Assembly (NCBI GenBank): GCA_950022295.1
Contig: OX465597.1
Span: forward strand, 58,949,016-59,013,015
DNA from: Bromus sterilis
Lineage: Eukaryota; Streptophyta; Magnoliopsida; Poales; Poaceae
Direction: 5' to 3'
DNA: 64,000 bases
How positions within the stretch are numbered: position 1 is the stretch's first letter; each line of letters begins with the position of its first letter. Below, piece by piece: positions 22,795 through 33,845 of the stretch. The translations under genes and the position numbers were made by a program. The notes below the pieces were generated by a model. That model was not told the origin of the DNA. It was given only the letters and a program-made list of their open reading frames with translations, and made no database searches.

Positions 22795-25700
22795 TGTCAG
22801 AACCCTAATTTAGGTTTGTGCTTTGCTAAGCTTGCATTTTTGCATCATGAAAAATTTTGCAAAAGAAAAAGAAATGGGGAAGCAAAAAGCCTCAAAATAA
22901 TTTTAATAAAAGGCCAGACAAAAATCTTTTTCCAAAAATTCTTTGAACTTTTTGAAAAATCTCATAAATGGGCATGATCACATTTCAAGTGAAGTGGGTC
23001 CCACTTCATGCTCTCTGATTATTCTAAAAGTCCAAAATGCTATTGCAAATTAAATGAATAATGTATTTGCCATTGGAATTAATTAATAATAATTCCAATA
23101 ATTCTAAAACTTTGTGAGGTGAGTTATAGATGTCTCACTAGCTCACATTAAAGTTTTTAGAATTTTAGAAAATGTTTTGATATAGGAATCAAAATAAAAC
23201 AAAATACAGAAAAGAAATAAAAATAAAAACTCAGAGAAAAGAGCTTACCTGGGGCAAGGCCCACTTGGCCCAGCCGGCCAGCCCAGCCCACCAGGGGCAG
23301 GGTTGTCTTCTACCCCGCGCCAGGCAGGCTGGGAGCTGCGTGGCGGCCATGCCACAGCAGCCGGCCACGTCCTACTTGCCGCCTCGCCGTCTTTTGCGCG
23401 CCTGGAAGGTCCCCTGGTCGTGCCCATCTCTTTCCCCCTCCTCTGGCCATTCTTCCCCTCCTCTCCTCGTCGATCTCGTCGAAGCCAGAGAGCAGCCGGA
23501 GCTCGCCGTCGTGGTCCGCGCGGCCACCGTGCCCTTCTCGCCGCTCCACCGTGTCCAGTGGAGTCCCCGTCCTCGCCTTCGTCGAGCTGCGCCTCGAATC
23601 GCGCCAAAGGAGCCCCAGAGACTACGCCTTCGTCTCCAACCGCCGCCGGCCGCCGTGAGCTCCGTCGAGCAATTGCGCCGTCGCCACTGCCTCACCGGCC
23701 TCCCCGAGCTCGGATTCGCACTCCGATGAGCCTCTTGGTGTTTCTCCCCCTCCCTACACTCCTCCCCGCGCTCTCGGTCGCCGTTCCCGCCATGGACAGA
23801 GGTCCGGCCGCCGCTGCTCGTCGTTGCCGTGGCCCAAGACCACCCCGTGAACCCCAGCTAGCACCACCCGATGCGCAAGCGCGCGAGGCACACGCCCATA
23901 GCCTCCTCTGCCCCTCCCGTGGCCGGGAGCTCGATTCCGGCGAGGCACCGCCATGGCCGAGCCACCGGCATCAAGCCGTCGCCATTAGGGCCTAATGACC
24001 CTGCTAAACTAACCCCTAACAGCCGCTGACAGGTGGGCCCAGGGCCCCCTCTAAATAAACAGAGGCTAATTAAAACGGGGATTAACCCCTGGGTCACTGA
24101 CCAGAGGACCCCACTGGTCAGTTGGACCAGTCAACCCCCTGACGTCATGCTGACGCAAGCATGACGCAATAAATCCCTTTTCCAGTACAAAAACAATTCC
24201 GGAAATTCCATAAAATATCCAAAACTTTGAATTTGAATAACTTTTAAACCGTAACTCATATTGAAATGATTTTTATATGAAAATTGATCAGAATAAAGTA
24301 CACTATCCAAATATCAAACTTTCAACCATGTTTGACATGTTTACCATGATGGATCAGTAGCACTTTGCTATTTGGAACATTTGGTTTAAATCAAATAAAT
24401 TGCAAATGCTATTCTAACTTGAACCATTGCAATGCAATCTACTTCACATGCACATAAGGAACATAACACACCCATGTTCATCATCATATCATGCCGTATT
24501 GATTGTGCATCGTAATTTATCAATTGTGTGCTTTACTTTCAGTGCTTCAGTGCTTGCATCTTCTCGGTAGAGTTGATCTCGGAGACGAGTTCAACCTCAC
24601 GTCAGAAAAGTGTTACATCGTGATCGTCAGCAAGGCAAGCACCCCCTCTTTGATCATGTCGATAAAATCCCAGTTCCCTCTCATTATCGCTTATGCATGT
24701 TTAGAATGTCACCATGATACGTTCTACCGCTAGTTGAACCTATTCCTTTGCATGACCTATCATTTTGTCACAGTAGTAATCAAACCACAATCCTAGTAGA
24801 TCTAGGAGTTGTTTGATATCACGTGGCCCCTGCAACTATTATAGCTTATTGCATGCTTAGAGTTTACAATGAGGCTACTTTGATGTGAGTCGGGATGGTA
24901 GTGATCATGTGAATGATGGTGGTAACGTGTTGGTGAATTTGACCTAAACAAGGTGAACGATGAGAGGTTGTGTAGGAGTACACAGTGGGTTGTCTCGTTG
25001 AACACTGCCTTAAGCCTGAGTTCTTGTGTTTTTATCCAAGACTAAGAGTACGACCACACATTGGGCTCACTAACCCCTCTCGGCCTAGTACATCACCCCG
25101 GACCAACTCTAGGAGTCACAAGTAGTTCGAGCTTTAAAAGATCTCAAGAAGGTACATCAAGGTAAGTGGTGGACGTAGGTTGTGGTCGAGTTGAATCAAG
25201 TGATCATGATCGAGTTGAGCTTGATGGCTTGTCTCGCAACGTTTGAGTCCGCATCGGAAAAATCGGCCGGATTCCGATCGTGGTCCCAACTCAAATAGGC
25301 GACTCCCTAGGACTAGAGATGGAGCTGTGAGTGAAGTGTCGTGGCAACATCCTCGCCGGTAATCTCTTGAAGGGTCCACTCCCAGGAGGTAACTGATGCG
25401 TGCGTGTGTGTAGCAGCACACCCCTGCAGGGTTAATGAACTATTCGAATAGCCGTGTCCGCGGTTATGGACTACTTGGAGACCTTTACTTGATCATAGAC
25501 AACTTCAATGGTTACTCTAAAATTTCCAAGATAAGTGTGAGTGCTATGGCGTGCTTCCTCGTGGGGAAGTCGGGGAAGTATCCATAGTGGTGTATTTGTT
25601 GGAGACTTGTTACTTGGACTCGTGTACGCTCCTTACCTCTTTCTGGTATTCGTAGTACAGGACTAGCCAAGTCAAAGCTGGCACTTCTGCATTGAAACCC

Positions 25701-25824
25701 CACCTCCCTTTGCCTTGATACATGTGCATGAGTAGTATAGTTCCTATGTAATTCTTGCTGAGTACGTCTTTGTACTCACGTTTTCTTATTCTATGTTTTA
25801 GAGATGAGACCACTGACCCTGATG
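22795..25824 (+). repeat. S1 3' LTR, left part, truncated
   Basis: It aligns with the 5' LTR from 11593 to about 14614 with low divergence. The match stops at CCCTGATG (25817-25824), where sequence of the inverted S2 pol begins. About 550 bases of LTR, equivalent to 14615-15165, are missing. Confidence 0.9.
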
Positions 25825-27560
25825 ATGTTCTGCCTTAATGCGACGACAAACATCACATTCGGCAACAAATTGAGCAATGTCTCTCTTCATCCTAGTCCAC
25901 CAAAATCTCTGGAGTAGATCTCGGTACATTTTCTTGCTACCTGGATGAATTGAGAGGGGTGTGTCATGGGATTCTTTGAGGATGAGTTGCCTTAGTTCCC
26001 TATTCTTAGGTACTACCAAACGATTTTCAAAGAATTCCGTTCCCTTGCTATCTGTGGAGAAACATTTAGCAACTCCGCTAGCAATGTTCTCCTTGATCCG
26101 GCGAACACCTCGTGCACGCCTTTGGGCAACTATGATTTGATCCTCAAGGTTTGGTTTCGCCACCAAGTTGAAAAGATCCACGAGGAACAATCTCGAGATT
26201 AAGCTTTCGAAATTCCTCATGAAGAAGTGGTTGATACTGTTGTAACATGAGGTTGTTACAATACGACTTACGACTTAGTGCATCAGCCATGACATTGGCT
26301 TTGCCTAGGGTGTAAGAAATTCCTAAGTCATAGTCTTTTATCAACTCAATCCAGCGTCTTTGCCTGAGATTAAGATCTGGCTGGGTGAAAATGTATTTGA
26401 GGCTTTGGTGGTCGGAATAGATCTCGCAACGATTACCAAGGAGGTAATGTCGCCAAGTTGTTAGGGCATGAACTACGGCAGCGAGTTCAAGATCGTAGGT
26501 AGGATAGTTCTCTTCATGTGGCCGCAACTGGCGTGAAGCATAAGCTACCACATGTCGATCTTGCAGAAGTATGCATCCTAACCCTTGCCGTGATGCGTCA
26601 CAATAGATTTCGAAATCCCTTTTTGGTGTCTGGAGGTGCAAGTACAGGTGCAGAAGTCAATCTTCTTTTTAGCTCTTGAAAGCTTTCCTCGCACTTGGAA
26701 GTCCATAGGAATTTCATATCTTTCTTGAGGAGTTCAGTAAGAGGCTTTGCAACTTTAGAAAAGTTCTCGACGAAGCGACGGCAATAGCTGGCTAGGCCAA
26801 GAAAACTCCTAACTTGCTTAACCGATTCAGGTGGATTCCAGTCAAGGACGGCCTGAACTCTCTCGGGATTCACAGCAATGCCTTTTGCAGAAATCACGTG
26901 GCCTAAGTAGGTCACTTCTGGTAGCCAAAATTCACACTTGGAGAATTTATCATACAGGCGATGCTCTCTAAGTTTCATCAATACCAGCCTTAGGTGTTCG
27001 GCATGTTCTTCTTTGTTCTTCGAGTAGATGAGAATATCATCGAGATAAACCACAACAAATTTATCTAAGTACTCCATGAAGATCGAATTCATCATGCGTG
27101 AGAAAGTGGCGGGGGAATTGGTTAAACCAAAGGACATGACGGTGTACTCGTAAAGACCATAGCGAGTAGTAAAAGCCGTTTTGGGAATGTCCTTGTTTCG
27201 GATCTTGATTTGATGATAACCTAATCTCAAATCCATCTTGGAGAAGACAGAGGATCCTGCAAGTTGATCATAAAGATCATTGATCCTGGGCAGTGGGTAC
27301 TTGTTCTTTATCGTCGCTAGATTTAGCGGGCGATACTCTACGCACATCCTTTCTGTTCCATCTTTCTTCGTTACGAACAGAACGGGGCAACCCCATGGCG
27401 ATGAGCTAGGGCGGATGAAGCCTTTTTCCAACAAAGCTTCCAGTTGGTTTTTAAGCTCAGCTAACTCACGTGGGGCCATTTTTTATGGGCGTCTAGAAAT
27501 TGATGCGGTTCCTGGGGCAAGATCTACAATGAACTCTACACATCTGTCGGGTGGCTAGGT
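25825..27560 (-). pseudogene. Pol of S2: RT, RNase H and N-terminal integrase
   Basis: The RT frame (27479-26598, 293 codons) is open and carries K-M-D-L-R-L-G-Y-H-Q and Y-L-D-D (27036-27047). A frameshift near 26610 leads into RNase H (26641-26144) with D-F-E-I-Y-C-D-A-S, D-L-E-L-A-A-V-V-H-A-L and A-D-A-L-S-R-K. A second shift near 26160 leads to the integrase zinc-binding domain (H-D-T-P-L-S-I-H, C-D-V-C), where the sequence breaks. The frame then runs on into S1 LTR sequence, giving a short chimeric tail. Upstream, D-L-A-P-G-T-A at 27520 is the protease-RT linker, preceded by an R-C-V-E-F segment that S1 has lost. The core catalytic domains have no gag partner. Confidence 0.9.
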
Positions 27561-28205
27561 TTAAGGGTTGGATCTCTGGATAGCTTCCTAGAGGATGACC
27601 AAGGTTTACTAGGGGCTACAACAGATATGTCAGAGTAAAAAAGTACCCCAACACGATGGTTAGTGTGCTTCTTCTGGCTAGAAGACATCTAAAGTGGGAG
27701 CAAGAGCGGCAATTGTATCACTATAGGTTTCTAGAGCAACAACTACAACAACTCTATGGAACTGTCGGGCATGCCACCTAGAAGTTCTCCTAAAAGGACA
27801 ACCGAAAAGGAGGGAAGAATTTTGCAAATGCATCAGATTTTGAAGGAACCTGGAATGACTCGGACAGCATAACGGCTGTAATTGTAAGAATTGTCTTTTC
27901 TTGCAATGTAGAAACAGCACTTACATAATACGATGTAAGAAATCAGCATTACAACAATGCTAGGAAACCGGACACAACTTTCCTACGGCTACAAGGAAGC
28001 AAACAACGAGATGTTCTAATCAGACAGAGGTGAGCCTAGTCCTATCTTCCCGTAGAATAAGATGAGGGTGACTCAGAACTCAGATCGATGAGGGTAAGGA
28101 GAAAAAGAAGCCTTACGTTGTTCCCTTATATACCTAGAGTAACTATATAACTATAGAATGCTAGACTCGACTTCGGCCAAGGCTGATAATCCTATAGTCA
28201 GTCCT
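27561..28205 (-). other. S2 leader without gag or protease
   Basis: It aligns with 15410-15990 of S1 over most of its length, with small indels, and contains no gag or protease motif. It keeps about 90 bases near the RT linker that S1 has lost between two TTGTAG repeats (seen here as CTACAA at 27524-27529 and 27616-27621). Confidence 0.78.
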
Positions 28206-28217
28206 GCTCTGATACCA
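28206..28217 (-). other. S2 primer binding site (tRNA-iMet)
   Basis: GCTCTGATACCA is the reverse complement of the PBS and lies four bases from the LTR edge at 28222, proving minus orientation. Confidence 0.92.
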
Positions 28218-28221
28218 AGTC

Positions 28222-31200
28222 TGTCGGGACCCGGGGTTAGCGTATGCAAGCCTCGCTACAACACAATCATATGGAGAGCCGAGAACCGTACCCACTTGTC
28301 TAAGCAGACAAGTCCAAGCACAGAACGTTCTCGGAAAGCATCGAACGTGAGGGGCATCCCATCCAGGCCGGATGATCAACTGAAATGGGTCCTCATCGTC
28401 CGCACACAAGTCTAAATGATATGGGTGGTCAACTCCCATACTCATAGACAAGTCGCCTCAACCATACTATCGATTGTATTATAACCCTTACATAGACTTA
28501 CTCCAGCCCGATCACTTAGTCGGGGTCTAGGGCGGGCTCGATCATACATCAAAGTGTGCACGAGACGGAGTCTCGAGCAATCACATCGCGATGCCCCAAG
28601 CTGCGCACATCTAAGGGCCACTTGGTGTATAAAAGACCGCCAGCCAGATCACAACTAAGGTCTCGAAAACCCATACTAAGACATGCATGTTATAAACATA
28701 CACGCAGCACACATGTCTAGTATGAACAGCAGGTATCATTGCAATTCTCTACAATGTATACATCTTTATTAATAACTCTTACAGAGTGCACACAGAGATC
28801 ACAAGCATGTGATCCAACATTACAACAGAAAAGCGGAAGCAAAGTAGGTCTGAGTACAGACAAGTTTAACAAATGGCTTAGAGAAGCCTTATCTAAAAAC
28901 AAGCCATCCACGAGGGAACCAGTCGTCTGACTGGGACTACACTAGCTTGGTCTTGGTCTGAGTCTTCATTCTTTGAGCTTCGGGGAGAAGCCACCATCGG
29001 GGTCGGTGGGTTCATCTAAAACATAGAATAAGCAAACGTGAGTACAAAGTCGTACTCAGCAAGACTTACGTAGGAGATATACTACTCATGCACATGTATC
29101 AAGATAAAGGGAGGTGGGGTTTCACTTGCAGAAGTGCCAGCTTTGACTTGGCTAGTCCTGAACTACGATTACCAGACTTGAGGTAAGAAGCGTACACGAG
29201 TCCACTACATCTCTTCAACCAATTACACCACTATGGTTACTTCCTCGACTTCCCCACGAGAAAGCACGCCATAGCACTCACACTTATCTTGGTGTATTTT
29301 AGAAGTATCCAGTTCAAGTTGTCTAATAACCAAGCTAAGCTTTCCAAGCAGTCCTTAACCGTGGACGCGGCTATTCGAATAGTTTTGTTAACCCTGCAGG
29401 GGTGTACCGCTACACACACGTGTCATCAGTTACCGCCTTTTGCATTTCACCGTTCAAGAGGTGACAGCGAGGATGCCACCACAACACTTCGCCCACAGCT
29501 CCGTTCTAGTCCAGAGAGTCGCCTATCTGAGGGGGATCCGTATGGAAGTCCGGCCGAGGTTCCAGTACAGCCTCAAACGATGTGTGCAGGGTCCCAATCC
29601 GGTCTTGAAAAGCCGTTCATCCACTTCGCAGACCGTGCCACAGCCCTACCAAAACTCCGAACTACTGCAACTCTTGGGGTTCGAACGGGGTGAGGTACTA
29701 GGATGAGAGGGGTCAGTGAGCCCAATGTGTGGTTGTACTCTTCTTCTTGGATCACCACACAAGAACTCGGACTTAAGGCGGTGTTCAACGAGACAACCCA
29801 CTGTGTACTCCTACACAGCCTCTCATCGTTCACCTTGTATTAGGGTAGATTCACCAACACATTTCACTTTCATCAACACCATGTTTATCATCATCCCGAC
29901 TCACATCAAAAGCAACCTCGTTGTATCACTAAGCATGCAATAAGCAGTAACATTTGCAGGGGCCACATGATATCAACCAACTCCTACATCTGCTAGGATT
30001 GTGGTTTGCTTACTACTGTGACAAGATGATAGGTCATGCAAAGGATATGGGTTCAACTATGCGGTAGAAACGTTATCATGGTGATCATCCTAAACAATGC
30101 ATAAGCGATACATGAGAGGGAAGTGGGATTTTATCGACATGATCAATGGGGGTTTGCTTGCCTTGCTGACGAGGTTCAGTCACGAGGTCTTCAACGAAGG
30201 GGGTGATCTCGGGTTCCGGCTCCACTTCTATCAGCAACATGACAATCATAGGATCAACATAATGTACAATGCACAAGCACATGAATAAGATTGTAATGGT
30301 GATGTTCAAGGTACTGATGTGTTGAGCATTCCAGTTAAAAGGAGTATATTGCATTTGAAATGCAAATTCAAACTCCATTTGATTTATCGATGAATTTCAA
30401 ATGCATTTGAATGCATGAAAGTTCATTTGAAAATGTTGATCATGAAGTGATGTGGTATAGTTGAAGTAATGTCTCTGATGTGTGGATGAATCCATTGGAA
30501 TTAAGGGTGTTGCAAAATCATTTGCAAAATCACTCCAAATTTGAATTTGAAAAGGATCCATATGCATGTTTGCTACTTTTCACCCATTTTAAAATGGTCA
30601 AACATGAAAACAAATTGCATATTCATAATCCTTATATTTTTCTGATAATTTTAGACATATTATTTGTCCAATTTGGAGTTAAAATGAATTTTCTATGATT
30701 TATTGAAGTTTTGGCTATTTTCTGTAATTTCTGGAATTATATAAAATGATTTAAATGCTTTACTGCGTCAGTGTGACACCAGGCTAACGTCATGGGCTGG
30801 CCTGACAAGGGGGTCCCACTGGTCAGACTCACTGGGTTAACTAACCCGGTTAGTTCTAAACTAACCAGGGATTAGGGGGCTCTAGGCCCACTTGTCATGG
30901 ACTCCAGGGGGGATTAGCACATGGTTAAGGGCCCTAATGGCGCCGGCTTGACGCCGGTGGCTCTGGCCATGGGGGCGTCTCGCCGGAATTGGCTACGGGC
31001 CACGGGAAGGGGAACGGAGGCCATGGGCGTGCTCCTAGAGGTCGTCCGCGTCGAGTGGTGGCATCAGGGGCTCGGGGGAGGGTCTGGAGCGACGGCGGCG
31101 ACGAGCTTGGCGGCGACAGAACCACGGCGACATCGGGATCATGCTCTGGAGCGCCGTTTTGACCGGGGCTTGGCGCGTTGGATTGCTGCGAGCACCTGGA

Positions 31201-32297
31201 GCGTAGTAGGCTAGAAGGAGGAGGTGCTGGAGCACGGGAGCGAGCTCTAGGTCATCCATGGCGGTGACCTGCTCGGCTCTTATGGCGGTTGACAGAGGGG
31301 GCCCAAATTAAACACGGGGGTTGGGGGGTTTCGAAGAGGGGCTCACCCCAAGGTGATTGGTGAAGACGGCGGGGCCGGGGAGGCAACAATGGCGACAAAT
31401 TTGGCGATGGTCTTCTCGGCGGCCGGCGAGAACTCGATGAAGAATCCGGCGGCTCGGGGTCGAATTGGCTCGCGATCTTCTGCACGGTGATGAAGACGAA
31501 GGCGGCGAGGAGGAAGGATAGCTTGGTGCGGCCTGGAGGTGACGACGGCCACGCGTTCTTCACGGCATGGCGATGGCGGCGCTCGGGTCGTCGTCGGGCT
31601 CGTCGCAGGAGTGAGAGGGACAGGCTCTGGAGGGGAGGAATGGAGGCGTGGCACTCGGGCGCGTCTCCAGGGGCACGTAGAAGGGCCGGGGAGGGCAGGT
31701 GGAGGCTGGGGAGACGACGCCGTGCCCGGCTGTCTCGGTGGCATTCCACCGAGCAGCTTGGAGGCACGGGGAGGAAGACGACAGGGGAGGGGTCCAGATG
31801 GGCTGGACTGGGCCAGAAGAGGTGGGCCTCGCCAAGCCGCCAGGTAAGTTTTCTGTTCTTTTCTTTTCTGTTTTCTTTTCTGTAATATGTTGGCCATGCT
31901 AAAATAAATAGCCAGGCATTTTTAAAAATGCTGAAACTTATTATATGGCCTCATATTATAATAGAGTAGCCACTTATAAAGTTTGGCACTTTTTAAAAAT
32001 CAAATCAATTGAACTTTAATTCAAATGGGGGTTTAAATTTAATTCCATGCTCCTGTTTGAATATTTGAAAAATCTATGAGCATGGGGTGGGTCCCACATC
32101 ACTTGATATGTGATCACACTCATTTATAAGACTTTTCAAAAATGCAAAAGGAATTTTTGGAGAAACTTTTTATCTGTCCTTTTGAATTAATTTATCTGGG
32201 GGTTGTTCTCTCTCCCATTTTGATTTCTTTTGAAAATTTTATCATGATGCAAAGGCCTAAGCTTACCCTAGCACATACCTAACTTGGGGTTGTGACA
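28222..32297 (-). repeat. 5' LTR of S2 (4076 bp)
   Basis: It runs from TGTCGGGACCC (LTR 3' end) to GGGGTTGTGACA (LTR start). Its start, TGTCACAACCCCAAG, is shared with S4, while S1 and S3 start TGTCAGAACCC, which suggests two subfamilies. A GC-rich block lies at about 30930-31850 and an antisense TATAAAAG at 28628. Confidence 0.88.
28628..28635 (+). promoter_or_regulatory. Antisense TATA box in S2 LTR
   Basis: TATAAAAG lies 406 bases from the LTR edge at 28222 and reads opposite to the element. Confidence 0.4.
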
Positions 32298-32526
32298 GTC
32301 TATGAGTATGGGATTTCACCACCCATAACCATTTAGACTTGTGAGCGGACGATGAGGACCCATCTCAGTTGATCATCCGGCCTGGATGGGATGCCCCTCA
32401 CGTTCGATGCTTTCTGAGAGTGTTCTGTGCTTGGCCTTGTCTGCTTAGACAAGCGGGTACGGCTCTCGGCTCTCCATATGATTGAGTTATGACAGGAATT
32501 ACATACGCAAACCCCGGGTCCCGACG
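32298..32526 (+). repeat. S1 3' LTR, terminal 229 bases
   Basis: It aligns with 15166-15393 of the 5' LTR. The terminus reads CCCGACG instead of CCCGACA, a substitution in the last base. It is followed at once by the TSD TAACA (32527-32531). Confidence 0.9.
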
Positions 32527-32531
32527 TAACA

Positions 32532-33007
32532 AGAGATTTCATGAGTTCCCAAGCTTGGGCAACGTGTTCATTATCCAATTGTTTCAAATTCATAATAAAA
32601 CTCCTCAACTGGATAATCGTAGCAGGGGCGTAGTACTTCCCAATAAAAGCATCCTTGCACTTATCCCAAGAATCTATGCTATTCTTAGGCAAGGATTGAA
32701 ACCAGATCTTAGCTTCATCTCTCAAGGAGAAAGGAAAAAGCTTAAGCTTAACAATATCACCATCTACTTCTTTGTACTTTTGCATATCACAAAGCTCAAT
32801 AAAATTATTTAAATGCAAAGCAGCATCATCTCTAGCACCAGAGAATTGATCTTTCATAACAAGGTTCAGGAAAGCAGGTTTAATCTCATAAGAAGGTGCT
32901 GAAGTAGCAGGTGTAGCAATAGGAGTGCAGATAAAGTCACTTTTGTTGTGACTAGTGAAGTCACACAACTTGGTGTTCTCAGAGGAACCCATAGTAGTAG
33001 GAAGCAA
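32532..33007 (-). pseudogene. Gag N-terminal part of A1, cut by S1
   Basis: On the minus strand the frame begins at 33007 (a second Met follows five codons later) and reads a retrotransposon gag domain: F-S-G-A-R-D-D-A-A-L-H-L, then L-F-P-F-S-L-R-D-E-A-K-I-W-F, then S-W-D-K-C-K-D-A-F-I-G-K-Y. It would form the particle that packages element RNA. The frame is open up to the S1 insertion and resumes in the same order at 11592. An automated frame would run on into S1 LTR sequence to 32333, and that tail is not Gag. Confidence 0.85.
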
Positions 33008-33127
33008 GATAAATATTTTTTTGATTTTCGATAAAAGACACTAAAGAAAAAACTGAAAGGTAAACAAACAAGACTAAAAAGCAAAGATAAAAGATGGTGT
33101 GCGACTCCCCTATCTTGAAGAGTGGAG

Positions 33128-33145
33128 TCCCCGGCAACGGCGCCA
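33128..33145 (-). other. A1 primer binding site (tRNA-Asp)
   Basis: On the minus strand TGGCGCCGTTGCCGGGGA matches the PBS typical of Athila-lineage elements in cereals. It lies 11 bases from the LTR end. The 120 bases between it and gag form the 5' leader. Confidence 0.9.
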
Positions 33146-33845
33146 GAAATTGCCTTTGATGGTACGAATTAACGCCCCCTCGTTGGTTACCCAAAGTGGA
33201 AGGTTGAGATGTAGACAGCGGCAATTTCCCTTAGCAAAGATGCTAAGGTTGAGTATCGAACCAGTAGGACTCCAACAGATACAAGTAGGTGGCAAGGAAA
33301 CAATGGCACCGTTTTAGACAAAACTTGCTTCCTTGATCTGGACCTGCACACACAGCAAATAACTTTGCTTCCCAACGAGTACAGAGGAGTTGTTAATTCC
33401 TCCGGCCTTTTTGTTTACAAAGGATAAAAAGCACGGGATAATAATGATAGTGATAGCAACGGAAAAGTAAATACTGAAAGTAAATTGATAGTGTAAAAAG
33501 TATTGGAAATATGGACCGGGGTCCTATGATGTTCACTAGTGATGTCTCTCTCCCAAAAGATGATAAAATAGCCATGCGAGGTAAAAAAAATTAAAGCTGG
33601 GCGAGTGACAGGATTATGTGCGCAAACCAATGCTAATTATGCTATGAAGAAAGGAAGAGGCTCAAAATCATGGGTGGTACGCCAAGACAAGTAGACCGAA
33701 ATCCATCTGCATCTACCTACTAATCATCCACCTTGAGATATCTATCCAGAACATCTCGCTGGTATTAAGTTGCGAATCCCACCCAAAGTGTAAACTCAAA
33801 GCAACGGACAACTACATTAAATAACTTTGCGTAAAGTAAACAATC

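Larger units (their letters stand above)
25825..32297 (-). mobile_element. S2: truncated S-family element inserted in the S1 3' LTR in inverse orientation
   Basis: On the minus strand the order is 5' LTR (32297-28222), PBS, leader, RT, RNase H and the start of integrase, then an abrupt junction to S1 LTR sequence. The right flank GTCTA (32298-32302) equals 15166-15170 of the intact 5' LTR, so it marks the insertion point. The left half of S2 (most of integrase and its 3' LTR) together with ~550 bases of the host LTR has been deleted. The family lacks gag and protease here too. Confidence 0.85.
11593..32526 (+). mobile_element. S1: gag-less Tekay/Del-type chromovirus, TSD TAACA, carrying two nested S insertions
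   Basis: TAACA at 11588-11592 is repeated at 32527-32531, proving that everything between came in as, or into, one element. Parts in order: 5' LTR (11593-15393), PBS, short leader, RT and RNase H, solo LTR S3, integrase with chromodomain remnant, PPT, left part of the 3' LTR, element S2 in inverse orientation, and the last 229 bases of the 3' LTR. The first ~220 bases of the two LTRs differ at about five places by eye, so the insertion is moderately young. Gag and protease are absent between the PBS and RT. Confidence 0.87.
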
